Positions 1 through 5,657 of a stretch of DNA of 12,759 bases are shown piece after piece (the stretch's first letter is position 1; each line of letters opens with the position of its first letter). This DNA comes from DASPXY01 sp038227745. Its GTDB lineage: Bacteria > Planctomycetota > Planctomycetia > Gemmatales > Gemmataceae. The notes beneath the pieces were generated by a model. That model did not search any database, was not told the DNA's origin, and saw only the letters and a list, made by a program, of their open reading frames with translations. The stretch is from positions 1 through 12,759 of the forward strand of contig JBBRPS010000241.1 of the NCBI GenBank assembly GCA_038227745.1. Direction: 5' to 3'. The position numbers were made by a program, and so were the translations under genes.

Positions 1-7
1 AGGAGAG

Positions 8-1060
8 ATGTCCTTGAAATTCGGGCTCTACGCCGAGTTGCAGACGCCGCCCGACAAGCCGCACGCCGAATTGTACCGCGAAATCCTGCGCCAGATGGAG
101 CACGCCGACCAGGCCGGCTTCGACGTCTATTCCCTCATCGAGCACCACTTTTTCCAGGAATTCTCCACGTCTGCCAACCCGCTGGCGATGATCTGCGCCG
201 CCGCCCAGCTCACGCGCCGCCTCCGCTTCCGCGTGGCGCTGCACACGCTACCGCTGTGCAACCCGATGCGCCTGGCGGGCGAGATCGCAGCGGCGGACAT
301 CCTCTGCGGCGGGCGCTTGGAAACGGGCCTGGGGCGCGGCCACGCCTGGCTGTTCGCGCGCAGCGGTGTGGACCTCGCCGAGAGCCGCGGCCGCTTCGAC
401 GAGGCCGTCGAGATCCTCCTGCGCGCCTGGACCGAGGACTGCTTTAGCTTCGAGGGGAAATACTACCGCTTCAAGGACCTGACCGTCGTGCCGAAGCCAC
501 TGCAGCGGCCCCACCCGCCGCTCTTCACCGGCGGCACCAGCCTGGCGACGTACGAGATGGCCGGCACCCGCGGCTGGGGCATGGTCCTGCCGCCGCTGCT
601 GCCGTTCCAGGCGATGGAGCCGTGCATCCGGGCTTACGTTGACGCCGCAGAGAAGGCGGGGCAGAAGCCGAACGTCGTCTACATCCGCCCCGTCTACCTG
701 GGCGACGACGCGGCCGAGATCGAGCGCGAGGTCAAGCCGGCGCTGCTGAACTTCCTCGCCTTCAACGCCAGCCCGGTCAAGGGCCTGCCGCCGCGCGAGG
801 AGCTGAACGCCAAGGGCTACGGCTTCTACGCCAGCGGGGCGCTGGAGTCGCTGACGCGGCTGTCGTACCGCGACGTGATCGAGCAGGAGATCGGCTTCAT
901 CGGCACGCCGGGGCGGGTGATCGAGCAGATCCGCCGGCTGCGCGAGCAGGCACCGATCACCGAGCTGGCCATCGTCGCCAACTTCGGCGGCCTGGAGCAC
1001 TGGAAGGTCATCAAGACCCAGGAGCTGTTCGCGCGGCACGTCATGCCGGCGTTTCGTTGA
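8..1060 (+). CDS. LLM-class flavin-dependent oxidoreductase (luciferase-like monooxygenase)
   Basis: A 350-residue protein of the bacterial luciferase-like family, which are TIM-barrel enzymes using reduced flavin (FMNH2 or F420) to oxidise varied substrates; the substrate cannot be told here. Family marks are the N-terminal KFGLYAELQTPP strand, E45-H46-H47 followed by F (typical EHHF/EHHW), the glycine-rich GRLETGLGRGHAW at about 102-114, RFDEAVEIL at 129-137, FEGKYYRF at 148-155 and P-x-P-x-Q-x-P-x-PPLFTGG at 162-176. Length is normal for the family and the ORF is intact. The ATG is preceded directly by AGGAGAG, a tight Shine-Dalgarno spacing, but the family N terminus fits this start; only 7 upstream bases are visible. 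It is the only + strand gene and converges on the lipoprotein gene at 1087. Family call is firm, specific function is open. Confidence 0.92.
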   Translation: MSLKFGLYAELQTPPDKPHAELYREILRQMEHADQAGFDVYSLIEHHFFQEFSTSANPLAMICAAAQLTRRLRFRVALHTLPLCNPMRLAGEIAAADILCGGRLETGLGRGHAWLFARSGVDLAESRGRFDEAVEILLRAWTEDCFSFEGKYYRFKDLTVVPKPLQRPHPPLFTGGTSLATYEMAGTRGWGMVLPPLLPFQAMEPCIRAYVDAAEKAGQKPNVVYIRPVYLGDDAAEIEREVKPALLNFLAFNASPVKGLPPREELNAKGYGFYASGALESLTRLSYRDVIEQEIGFIGTPGRVIEQIRRLREQAPITELAIVANFGGLEHWKVIKTQELFARHVMPAFR

Positions 1061-1086
1061 GGGCACTCCCCCGGCGCGGGCCGTCA

Positions 1087-1710
1087 CTATTTCTGCATCC
1101 CCGGTATGCCCATGCCGCCCGGGGTGCCCATGCCGCCGCCGCCACCCGCCTTCCCCGTGGGGTACCGCCACCAGGACTTATACTTCTCGGAGTTCTTGTA
1201 CTCTCTCGGGTTGGGGAGGTCTCTGTGGAAGTCGCCCACGAGGGCGATGCAGGCCTCGACGTTCGGCCACGTCCCGGCGGGCTTCTGCTTCTTGAACTTC
1301 GCGAGCATGTTCTTCAAGCGGCTCTGGATCGGTTCCGGGACGTCCGAGCGGATCTCGACGGTGCCGCCGGCCTCTCCCGCGAGGCGCGCGAGGCTGTACT
1401 TCGCTTCGCTCTTGAGGTCCTCGATAGCGTTCTCCAGTTCCTTCTTCTCTTCCTTGCCGTACTTCCCGAACTGTTCCGTCCGCTTGTTGACGATCTCCCA
1501 CTTCTTCTTCAGCTCGTCCATCTTGCCCTTCAGGAGGACCTGGGCATAGTCGTCGGCGGTTTCCGGGTCGTCGGGGATCTGGACCAGCAGGTCGGCCAAC
1601 TCGTTCCAGGTCGTGACCGTGTCGCGCATGACCTTGTGGGGGCTGTCGCCGCAGCCGAGGGCCACCAGGGTCAGGCAGAAGAAGAGGCAGAGGCTGCGTC
1701 GCTGGTTCAT
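1087..1710 (-). CDS. Small lipoprotein, last of a four-gene paralogous array, Gly/Met-rich tail
   Basis: A 207-residue predicted lipoprotein of unknown function. The N terminus has a basic start (NQRR), a hydrophobic stretch and a lipobox-like VALG-C with Cys20, so it should be exported and lipidated. Residues about 24-115 are highly charged and helical (KGKMDELKKKWEIVNKRTEQ) and line up with the three neighbours: VM+D...LAD.L near the start, a KRT-E block, then a lysine/glutamate helix and a GG turn. Unlike them it carries an extra C-terminal part of about 90 residues ending in glycine, methionine and proline repeats (GTPGGMGIPGMQK). An AAGGAG ribosome site lies 7 bases before the ATG. It lies 42 bases after the stop of the previous gene, so it is probably in the same transcript. 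It ends 26 bases from the convergent oxidoreductase, with no clear terminator between them. Confidence 0.85.
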   Translation of the reverse strand: MNQRRSLCLFFCLTLVALGCGDSPHKVMRDTVTTWNELADLLVQIPDDPETADDYAQVLLKGKMDELKKKWEIVNKRTEQFGKYGKEEKKELENAIEDLKSEAKYSLARLAGEAGGTVEIRSDVPEPIQSRLKNMLAKFKKQKPAGTWPNVEACIALVGDFHRDLPNPREYKNSEKYKSWWRYPTGKAGGGGGMGTPGGMGIPGMQK

Positions 1711-1752
1711 CGGATGGCTCCTTCGCCGGCGCCGGTCGGCGCGGTGCGGGTG

Positions 1753-2157
1753 TCAGGGTTGGCCGGACGTCTGGAGTTTCTTCAGTTCCTCGAAGAAGGC
1801 CGGGCCTCCGTCGAGGGCGTTGATGCGGAGCATCTCTTCGTAATAGCGGCGGCCCGCCGGTGCGACCCGCTCGCCCAGTTCCTGCTTGATTTGTTTCCTC
1901 ATCTGGCGGGGCAGCGGCCCCAGTTCCTTCTCTCGGAACTCGACGTCTTTCTCGACCTTTCCCAACTCCCGGAGGCGCCGGAGGGCGGCGGGCATCGAGT
2001 CCCTGTCCTTGACCGTGGCGAGGGTGTCCGCAGTTTTCTCAAGCAACTGGACCCGAGCGCGGACGACCTCGCGGTATTCCCGGAGCCGGCTGTCCTCGCC
2101 GCAGCCGCTCACGGCGGCCAGCAGCAGGGCGCCGGCCACGATGGCCCTCGTCTTCAT
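1753..2157 (-). CDS. Small lipoprotein of the paralogous array
   Basis: A 134-residue predicted lipoprotein of unknown function. The ATG at 2157 was chosen over the longer reading frame because it is followed at once by a signal peptide (MKTRAIVAGALLLAAVSG) with lipobox VSG-C at Cys19, and preceded by GGGAG 8 bases upstream; the longer frame begins with an Arg/Ser-rich stretch that is a shadow of the next gene. The mature part is a charged helical protein. It aligns almost without gaps to the next gene upstream (2177-2593): VV+.., ..VKD...., ..A...L++.., REKEL/RTKEL, then a basic helix and +R+.A+.GG.A...E. This supports common ancestry. It starts 19 bases after the stop of the upstream gene, so co-transcription is likely. 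Confidence 0.85.
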   Translation of the reverse strand: MKTRAIVAGALLLAAVSGCGEDSRLREYREVVRARVQLLEKTADTLATVKDRDSMPAALRRLRELGKVEKDVEFREKELGPLPRQMRKQIKQELGERVAPAGRRYYEEMLRINALDGGPAFFEELKKLQTSGQP

Positions 2158-2176
2158 CCGCCCCTCTCCCACACCG

Positions 2177-2593
2177 TCACTTCTTTTTTTTCTTCTTCTC
2201 CTCAGGGGCGACGGCGATCTCCTTGACCGCGTCGGCGCCGCCGGGGATCGCCCGGACGCGGATCTGCTCGTTGCGCAGCTTCTTGAGGACCTCATCCAAC
2301 TTGCCCTGGTACTTCTTCTCGATCCGTTCCTTCTCGGCGCGGTCGGGCTGCTTGAGTTCCTTGGTCCGCTTGCGGAGGTCCTTGAGGCGTTCGCCGGCCT
2401 TCTTCAAGTCGGGACGGGCGGCGTTGACCCCCGCCTCGTCCTTGACGTCCTTGAGCACCGCGATGACCTGCTCCACGGTCGTGAGCAGGTCCTTGACGAC
2501 GGCCTCGTGGGGGGAAGCGGCGCCGCCCTCCTGCGCGGCCAGAAGCACGGCCAGCCCCAGCAGCGCCGTGCCGGAAACGACCCACGCCCTCAT
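2177..2593 (-). CDS. Small exported protein of the paralogous array, poly-lysine tail
   Basis: A 138-residue protein of unknown function. The start at 2593 gives a classical signal peptide (MRAWVVSGTALLGLAVLLAA) and has GGAGG 7 bases upstream; the longer frame adds only a Gly/Arg-rich stretch before it. There is no cysteine at the end of the signal, so it is probably cut by signal peptidase I and released or periplasmic, unlike its three lipoprotein neighbours. The mature part (about 28-130) is a Lys/Glu-rich helical domain with the blocks VVKDLLTTVEQVIAVL, LKKAGERLKDLRKRTKELK, RIEKKYQGKLDEVLKKL and IPGGADAVKEI. It ends in EEKKKKKK. The blocks align best with the gene at 1753-2157 and, more weakly, with those at 1087 and 2653. 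Gap to the upstream gene is 59 bases. Confidence 0.84.
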   Translation of the reverse strand: MRAWVVSGTALLGLAVLLAAQEGGAASPHEAVVKDLLTTVEQVIAVLKDVKDEAGVNAARPDLKKAGERLKDLRKRTKELKQPDRAEKERIEKKYQGKLDEVLKKLRNEQIRVRAIPGGADAVKEIAVAPEEKKKKKK

Positions 2594-2652
2594 CGCACCC
2601 CCTCCGAGTGGTTTGCGTTCCCGTGGCACACGCGAATTCCCGCCGCCCCGGA

Positions 2653-3180
2653 TCAATGCTGCTTGGTCAGCACCTCGAAGGCGTCGCGGCCGGCCTTGAT
2701 CTTTTCGCGGACCTGCCTCAGCAGGTCCTTGCCGCCGGCGTTGTCGGCGCGGGCCTCGGCCTCCTCGAGGGCGAGGCGAAGGTCGTTCTGGGATTTCTCG
2801 AGGCCGGCGAGCCTGGACTCCACCTCGCCGCGGTACCGGGTGGCCAGTTCGGCGCGGGCCTCGGGGCTGATCTTCTCCCGCACCCAGTCGGCATCGCGCT
2901 TGCGGGCCTGGAGGCGTTCCCCCAGGCTGCGCAGCCCCTCAGCGGCAGCGAGGGCCTTGCGCAGGTGCTCGTCCGTGGCGGTGATCGTCTTGTCGGGCTT
3001 GCTGGCGGTGACGGCTTCCTTGACGTAGCGCGTGACCTCGTCGAGCTTGCCGACCGTGTCGTCGGCCTCGCGGAGCGTGAGCTTGATCACCTCCGTCGGC
3101 AGGTCCGCGGCGCAGCCGGCGGCGCCGCACAGCAACAGGCCGCCCAGCAGCAGCGCCCAGCGACTCCTTCGTTCGTTCAT
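2653..3180 (-). CDS. Small lipoprotein, first gene of the paralogous array
   Basis: A 175-residue predicted lipoprotein of unknown function. The ATG at 3180 is preceded by GAGGAG with a 6-base spacer and starts a signal peptide (NERRSRWALLLGGLLLCGAAG) with Cys23 as the lipidation site; the longer frame starting at 3267 has no signal and was rejected. The mature part is a long charged helical region rich in Arg, Glu, Leu and Ala, plausibly coiled coil (RSLGERLQARKRDAD, RLAGLEKSQNDLRLALEEAEARAD). It shows the same order of blocks as the three downstream genes (EVIKLTLREADDTV, GERLQARKRDADW, a basic helix) but is the most diverged. Being first in the run, it should be nearest the promoter; candidate promoters lie at 3316-3345 and 3449-3474. 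Confidence 0.85.
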   Translation of the reverse strand: MNERRSRWALLLGGLLLCGAAGCAADLPTEVIKLTLREADDTVGKLDEVTRYVKEAVTASKPDKTITATDEHLRKALAAAEGLRSLGERLQARKRDADWVREKISPEARAELATRYRGEVESRLAGLEKSQNDLRLALEEAEARADNAGGKDLLRQVREKIKAGRDAFEVLTKQH

Positions 3181-3315
3181 ACTTTTCTCCTCTGGCTTCC
3201 TTCCTTCAATGGGTCCACGGCCCGATCGCCGTGGGAAGCACTCCCCCCTCGGGAGAGAAGACGCCAAGCCGGACGAAACTCGCCGGCCCTTGCGCGTGGG
3301 CCGCGGAGTCGGTAT

Positions 3316-3345
3316 ATTTTATCCCCGCCCTCCCCGGCCGGTCAG
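3316..3345 (-). promoter_or_regulatory. Possible promoter of the lipoprotein array
   Basis: On the - strand CTGACC (3345-3340, four matches to TTGACA) is followed after 18 bases by TAAAAT (3321-3316, five matches to TATAAT). It is one of the few AT-rich spots in the intergenic stretch 3181-3487 and would give a leader of about 130 bases before the gene starting at 3180. It lies just downstream of the 3356-3421 palindrome. Weak by consensus alone; an alternative is the promoter at 3449-3474. Confidence 0.25.
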
Positions 3346-3355
3346 GGGCCGGCGT

Positions 3356-3421
3356 TCGTGGGGACAAGCTGCCAGCTTGTCCCTCCCAGAAGAGGGACAA
3401 GCTGGCAGCTTGTCCCCACGA
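3356..3421. repeat. 30-bp perfect inverted repeat made of two self-palindromic 23-mers
   Basis: Arms 3356-3385 and 3392-3421 are exact reverse complements over 30 bases, with a 6-base loop CCAGAA. Each arm also holds a 23-base palindrome of its own (3361-3383 and 3394-3416): an 11-base arm GGGACAAGCTG, one central base (C in the first, G in the second) and the reverse complement of the arm. The element can therefore fold as one long hairpin or as two short ones. It sits between hisB and the lipoprotein array. There is no T-run, so it is not a standard terminator. It resembles a dispersed REP-like or MITE-like intergenic element. Together with the two candidate promoters it is the main content of the 307-base gene-free stretch 3181-3487. 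Confidence 0.92.
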
Positions 3422-3448
3422 GGCGCGCGGGCTTTTCTCAATCGTTGC

Positions 3449-3474
3449 AGTATAGCAAACGCCCCGCGCGTCAA
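3449..3474 (-). promoter_or_regulatory. Extended -10 promoter candidate downstream of hisB
   Basis: On the - strand TGCTATACT (3457-3449) is an extended -10 element (TGn plus TATACT, five of six matches to TATAAT). TTGACG, close to the -35 consensus, lies at 3474-3469, but the spacing of 14 bases is short, so the extended -10 would have to carry recognition. It begins right after the hisB stop codon at 3488 and points at the lipoprotein array, with the 3356-3421 palindrome falling into the leader, about 260 bases long. Seen by eye only. Confidence 0.4.
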
Positions 3475-3487
3475 CGAGACGAAACCG

Positions 3488-4078
3488 TCACAGGACGCCC
3501 TTGGTCGAGGGGACGACGCCGGGCGTGCGCGGGTCCGGCTCGATGGCCTGGCGCAGCGCCCGGCCCGTCGCCTTGAAGACCGCCTCAACGATGTGGTGCG
3601 TGTTGCGGCCGTAATGGCAGAGGACGTGCAGGTTGAACGCCCCACTGGAGGAGACGGCACGCCAGAACTCCTCGGCGAGCGGGGCATTGAAGGTGCCGAG
3701 GATCTCCGGGGGCACCTCGGCGTTCCAGACGCAGAACGGCCGGCCGCTCAGGTCCACGGCGGCCGTCACCAGCGTCTCGTCCATGGGCAGAGTGACGCTG
3801 CCGTAGCGGCGGATGCCGGCCTTATCGCCGAGCGCCTGCGCCAGGGCCTTGCCGAAACAGATGCCGACGTCCTCGACGGTGTGGTGCGGATCGACGTGCA
3901 GGTCGCCGCGGGCGTCGATGGCCAGGTCGATGAGGCCGTGCCGGGCCAGCAGCGTGAGCATGTGGTCGAAGAAGCCGACGCCGGTCTGGAGCTGTGCCCG
4001 GCCGCTGCCGTCGAGGTCGAGGCTGAGGATGATCTGCGTTTCGGCGGTGTCGCGCTGGATTCGAGCGGTTCGTGGCAT
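3488..4078 (-). CDS. hisB: Imidazoleglycerol-phosphate dehydratase
   Basis: A cytoplasmic enzyme of 196 residues that dehydrates imidazole glycerol phosphate to imidazole acetol phosphate, the sixth step of histidine synthesis (EC 4.2.1.19). The sequence has all the hallmarks: GFFDHML (H39), HVDPHHTVEDVGI with H61, H65, H66 and E69, RYGSVTLPMDE at 91-101, GRPF at 112-115, EEFW at 136-139, NLHVLCHYGRNTHHIVE with H151, H161, H162 and E165, FKATGRAL, and the usual ending PSTKGVL. The histidines and glutamates are the manganese ligands in the family. It is the monofunctional form, without the phosphatase domain of E. coli HisB. GAGGA lies 7 bases before the ATG. No other his gene is in the window. 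Its first 14 codons are duplicated at 4845-4885. Confidence 0.97.
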   Translation of the reverse strand: MPRTARIQRDTAETQIILSLDLDGSGRAQLQTGVGFFDHMLTLLARHGLIDLAIDARGDLHVDPHHTVEDVGICFGKALAQALGDKAGIRRYGSVTLPMDETLVTAAVDLSGRPFCVWNAEVPPEILGTFNAPLAEEFWRAVSSSGAFNLHVLCHYGRNTHHIVEAVFKATGRALRQAIEPDPRTPGVVPSTKGVL

Positions 4079-4115
4079 CGAGCGGTCCTCGGGGCGCGAG
4101 TCGCGGTACGGGCAA

Positions 4116-4150
4116 CCGTAATCGTCGCGGTTCGGCGGGACCCCGTCAAG
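4116..4150 (-). promoter_or_regulatory. 35-base conserved upstream motif, copy A (in front of hisB)
   Basis: On the - strand it reads CTTGACG, ten variable bases, GAACCGCGACGAT, two bases, CGG. TTGACG is close to a -35 box, and 17 bases downstream GACGAT falls where a -10 box would be (three of six matches). It ends 37 bases before the hisB start codon. A second copy (4910-4944) comes from the tandem duplication, but a third copy (6195-6229) lies outside the duplicated unit, in front of another gene, which argues for a dispersed functional or repeat element. Confidence 0.4.
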
Positions 4151-4156
4151 CGGGGG

Positions 4157-4801
4157 TCACTGCCAGCCGGCGGCGATACGCTGGCGGACCCAGGCGCGGA
4201 ATTGACGGACGATGGCGGTATCGTCCATCTTGGGAGGCAGCGCGAGAAATGGCATCAGGTCTGAAGCGACCAGGCCGGGGAAGGAGAGACTGCCGCAGGC
4301 GGCGTAAGTCTCGTCCTTCAGAAGGTGGAAAGTGAGCTGACTGTCGGCCAACGTCCAGACCTCCGGTACGCCGAGGGCGGCGTAGATGGCCATGCGGTTG
4401 AGGGAACTGTGGGTAACGTCCACTTCGATCGCCAGGTCGGGCGGCGGATCGACGCGCAGGTCGATCCGGTCTTTGCCGCGGACTTTCGCTTCGTTGGCGA
4501 TCCAGTACGAGTTGTCCGCCTCCAGCCCCCGAGCCTTTCGGCGTCCGCGGAAGGTGGTCGAGCGGCCCGCCTCGACGGCCAGGCCTAGCTCGTCGGTGAG
4601 CGTATCGACGAACCTGCCCAGGAGGTAGGCCCCACGCTCGTGAGAACGGAGGGGACTCATGATTTCCAGCACTCCCCGGTCGTAGGTGAGGCGGACCGAC
4701 GGCCGCTCCGCGAAGATGTGGAGCAGGCGGCTGTAGGTCCGCCAATCGACGCCGTCCAGCACAAGGCTGCGGCCGGCCGGAATTGTTTTTACCGTCGCCA
4801 C
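4157..4801 (-). CDS. Uma2-family (DUF820) PD-(D/E)XK nuclease-fold protein, copy 1
   Basis: A 214-residue protein of the Uma2 family, which has the restriction-endonuclease fold; most members, often in many copies in cyanobacteria and planctomycetes, have no proven function. Visible family parts are RLTYDRGVLEIMSP (37-50), EADNSYWIAN (94-103), DPPPDLAIEVDVTHSS (118-133, with D122 and E126 as the likely metal-binding acids) and RMAIYAALGVPEVW (136-149). In typical members a lysine stands four residues before the conserved tyrosine; here it is R136, so catalysis is not assured. GTG start, with a purine-rich GGAGGAGGGAGG just before it; no suitable ATG exists. It is 78 bases upstream of hisB and a tandem paralogue of 4951-5598. 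Confidence 0.88.
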   Translation of the reverse strand: MATVKTIPAGRSLVLDGVDWRTYSRLLHIFAERPSVRLTYDRGVLEIMSPLRSHERGAYLLGRFVDTLTDELGLAVEAGRSTTFRGRRKARGLEADNSYWIANEAKVRGKDRIDLRVDPPPDLAIEVDVTHSSLNRMAIYAALGVPEVWTLADSQLTFHLLKDETYAACGSLSFPGLVASDLMPFLALPPKMDDTAIVRQFRAWVRQRIAAGWQ

Positions 4802-4844
4802 GGTCCTCCCTCCTCCTTCGTCGATTGTGCAGATTCGCTGCCGG

Positions 4845-4885
4845 GTTTCGGCGGTGTCGCGCTGGATTCAAGCGGTCCGTGGCAT
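4845..4885 (-). pseudogene. hisB 5' remnant with premature stop
   Basis: These 41 bases match the first 14 codons of hisB (4038-4078) with two differences. The ATG (4885-4883) and codons for P-R-T-A are kept, but codon 6, CGA in hisB, is TGA here, so the copy is dead. The match ends at the duplication junction near 4844. It is the leftover of the tandem duplication that produced the second Uma2 gene and shows that hisB-Uma2 adjacency predates the duplication. It lies in the 149-base gap between the Uma2 genes, where I see no other gene. Confidence 0.85.
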
Positions 4886-4909
4886 CGAGCGGTCCTCGGG
4901 GGCGGACAA

Positions 4910-4944
4910 CCGTCATCGTCGCGGTTCGACGGGACTCCTTCAAG
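4910..4944 (-). promoter_or_regulatory. 35-base conserved upstream motif, copy B (in front of the hisB remnant)
   Basis: Differs from copy A at 4 of 35 bases by hand count. The -35-like part is TTGAAG instead of TTGACG. It was copied with the hisB 5' end, so any promoter activity here would now drive only the broken remnant and the downstream Uma2 copy 1. Confidence 0.35.
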
Positions 4945-4950
4945 CGGGGG

Positions 4951-5598
4951 TCACTGCCAGCCGGCGGTGATGCGCTGGCGGACCCAGGCGCGGAACTGGC
5001 GGACGACTTCGTTTTCGTTGGCCTGGCCGCGCAGCGCGAGGAACGGCGGCAGGTCAGACGCGGCCAGGCCAGGGAAGGAGAGGCTCGCACCCGGGGCGTA
5101 AGTGGCGTCTTGCTGCAGTGTGCAGAAGGCAAACCCCTGCCCGTCCAGCCGCCAGACTTCCGGGATGCGCAGCGCGGCATAGATGCTCATGCGGTCGAGG
5201 GAACTGCTGGCGACGTCCACTTCAAGGGCGAGGTCGGGGGGTGGATCGACGCGCAGGTCCAATTCCTGGCGCCCCTGCATCTTCGGGGCGTTGACGATCC
5301 ACCAGCAGCGATCTGGTTCCAGCCCGCGCCGACTGCGGCGGCGGCGCAGGGTCGTCGAGCCGCCGGCCTGGATGGGCAGACCGAGTTCTTCCGTCAAGAC
5401 GACCACGAATCGGGCCAGCAGATCCGCCGAGAACTCGTGCTGGAAGAGGGGACTCATGATCTCCAGGACTCCGCGGTCGTAGGTGAGACGGAGCGAACGC
5501 CGCTCCGCGAAGATGTGGAGCAGGCGGCTGTAGGTCCGCCAATCGACATCGTCCAGCACGAGGCTGCGGCCGGCCGGAATTGTTTTCACCGTCGCCAC
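4951..5598 (-). CDS. Uma2-family (DUF820) PD-(D/E)XK nuclease-fold protein, copy 2
   Basis: A 215-residue paralogue of the gene at 4157-4801, made by the tandem duplication. Residues 1-51 differ from copy 1 at only 3 positions, and the last 18 (VRQFRAWVRQRITAGWQ) at one, whereas residues 52-120 differ at 30 of 69. Family motifs are kept: RLTYDRGVLEIMSP, EPDRCWWIVN, DPPPDLALEVDVASSS with D122 and E126, and RMSIYAALRIPEVW, again with Arg where typical members have Lys. GTG start with GGAGGGAGG shortly before it, as in copy 1. It is 59 bases downstream of the unknown gene at 5658-6128. Biochemical role unknown; a nuclease function is only inferred from the fold. Confidence 0.88.
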   Translation of the reverse strand: MATVKTIPAGRSLVLDDVDWRTYSRLLHIFAERRSLRLTYDRGVLEIMSPLFQHEFSADLLARFVVVLTEELGLPIQAGGSTTLRRRRSRRGLEPDRCWWIVNAPKMQGRQELDLRVDPPPDLALEVDVASSSLDRMSIYAALRIPEVWRLDGQGFAFCTLQQDATYAPGASLSFPGLAASDLPPFLALRGQANENEVVRQFRAWVRQRITAGWQ

Positions 5599-5657
5599 GG
5601 TCCTCCCTCCTTCTTCGTTGTTCGCTCAGACGCCGAGGCGGAGCCGCCGCGCCGCTG

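Larger units (their letters stand above)
4038..4833. repeat. Tandem duplication, unit 1 (hisB 5' end plus first Uma2 gene)
   Basis: This segment runs from codon 14 of hisB through the hisB upstream region and the whole first Uma2 gene to about 30 bases beyond its start codon. It is repeated in the same direction at 4845-5630. At the hisB end the two copies differ at 2 of 41 bases (4038-4078 against 4845-4885). Unit 1 has 13 bases around 4095-4110 that unit 2 lacks. Homology fades at about 4833, and 11 unrelated bases (4834-4844) separate the units. The simplest history is one direct tandem duplication of hisB(5')-Uma2. Confidence 0.85.
4845..5630. repeat. Tandem duplication, unit 2 (hisB remnant plus second Uma2 gene)
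   Basis: Second copy of the unit at 4038-4833, same orientation. It holds the hisB remnant, the 35-base motif copy B and the complete second Uma2 gene with its ribosome-binding region; similarity fades at about 5630. Flanks and both ends of the Uma2 gene are close to unit 1, while the middle of the gene is much more diverged. Confidence 0.85.

Noticed and set aside
1057..2226. 389-codon + strand frame opposite the lipoprotein genes
   Set aside because: The - strand genes have signal peptides, ribosome sites and related sequences; the + frame has none of these.
3356..3421. Standard intrinsic terminator for hisB
   Set aside because: The hairpin is strong but no T-run follows on the - strand, and its nested structure suits a repeat element better.
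3181..3487. A small gene in the hisB-lipoprotein gap
   Set aside because: Short frames here run through the palindrome, producing repeated DKLPACPS/DKLAACPH-like words in both strands, with no ribosome site or conserved domain.
4845..4885. A short functional hisB-like peptide gene
   Set aside because: Only five codons precede the TGA, and it is explained fully as a duplication remnant.
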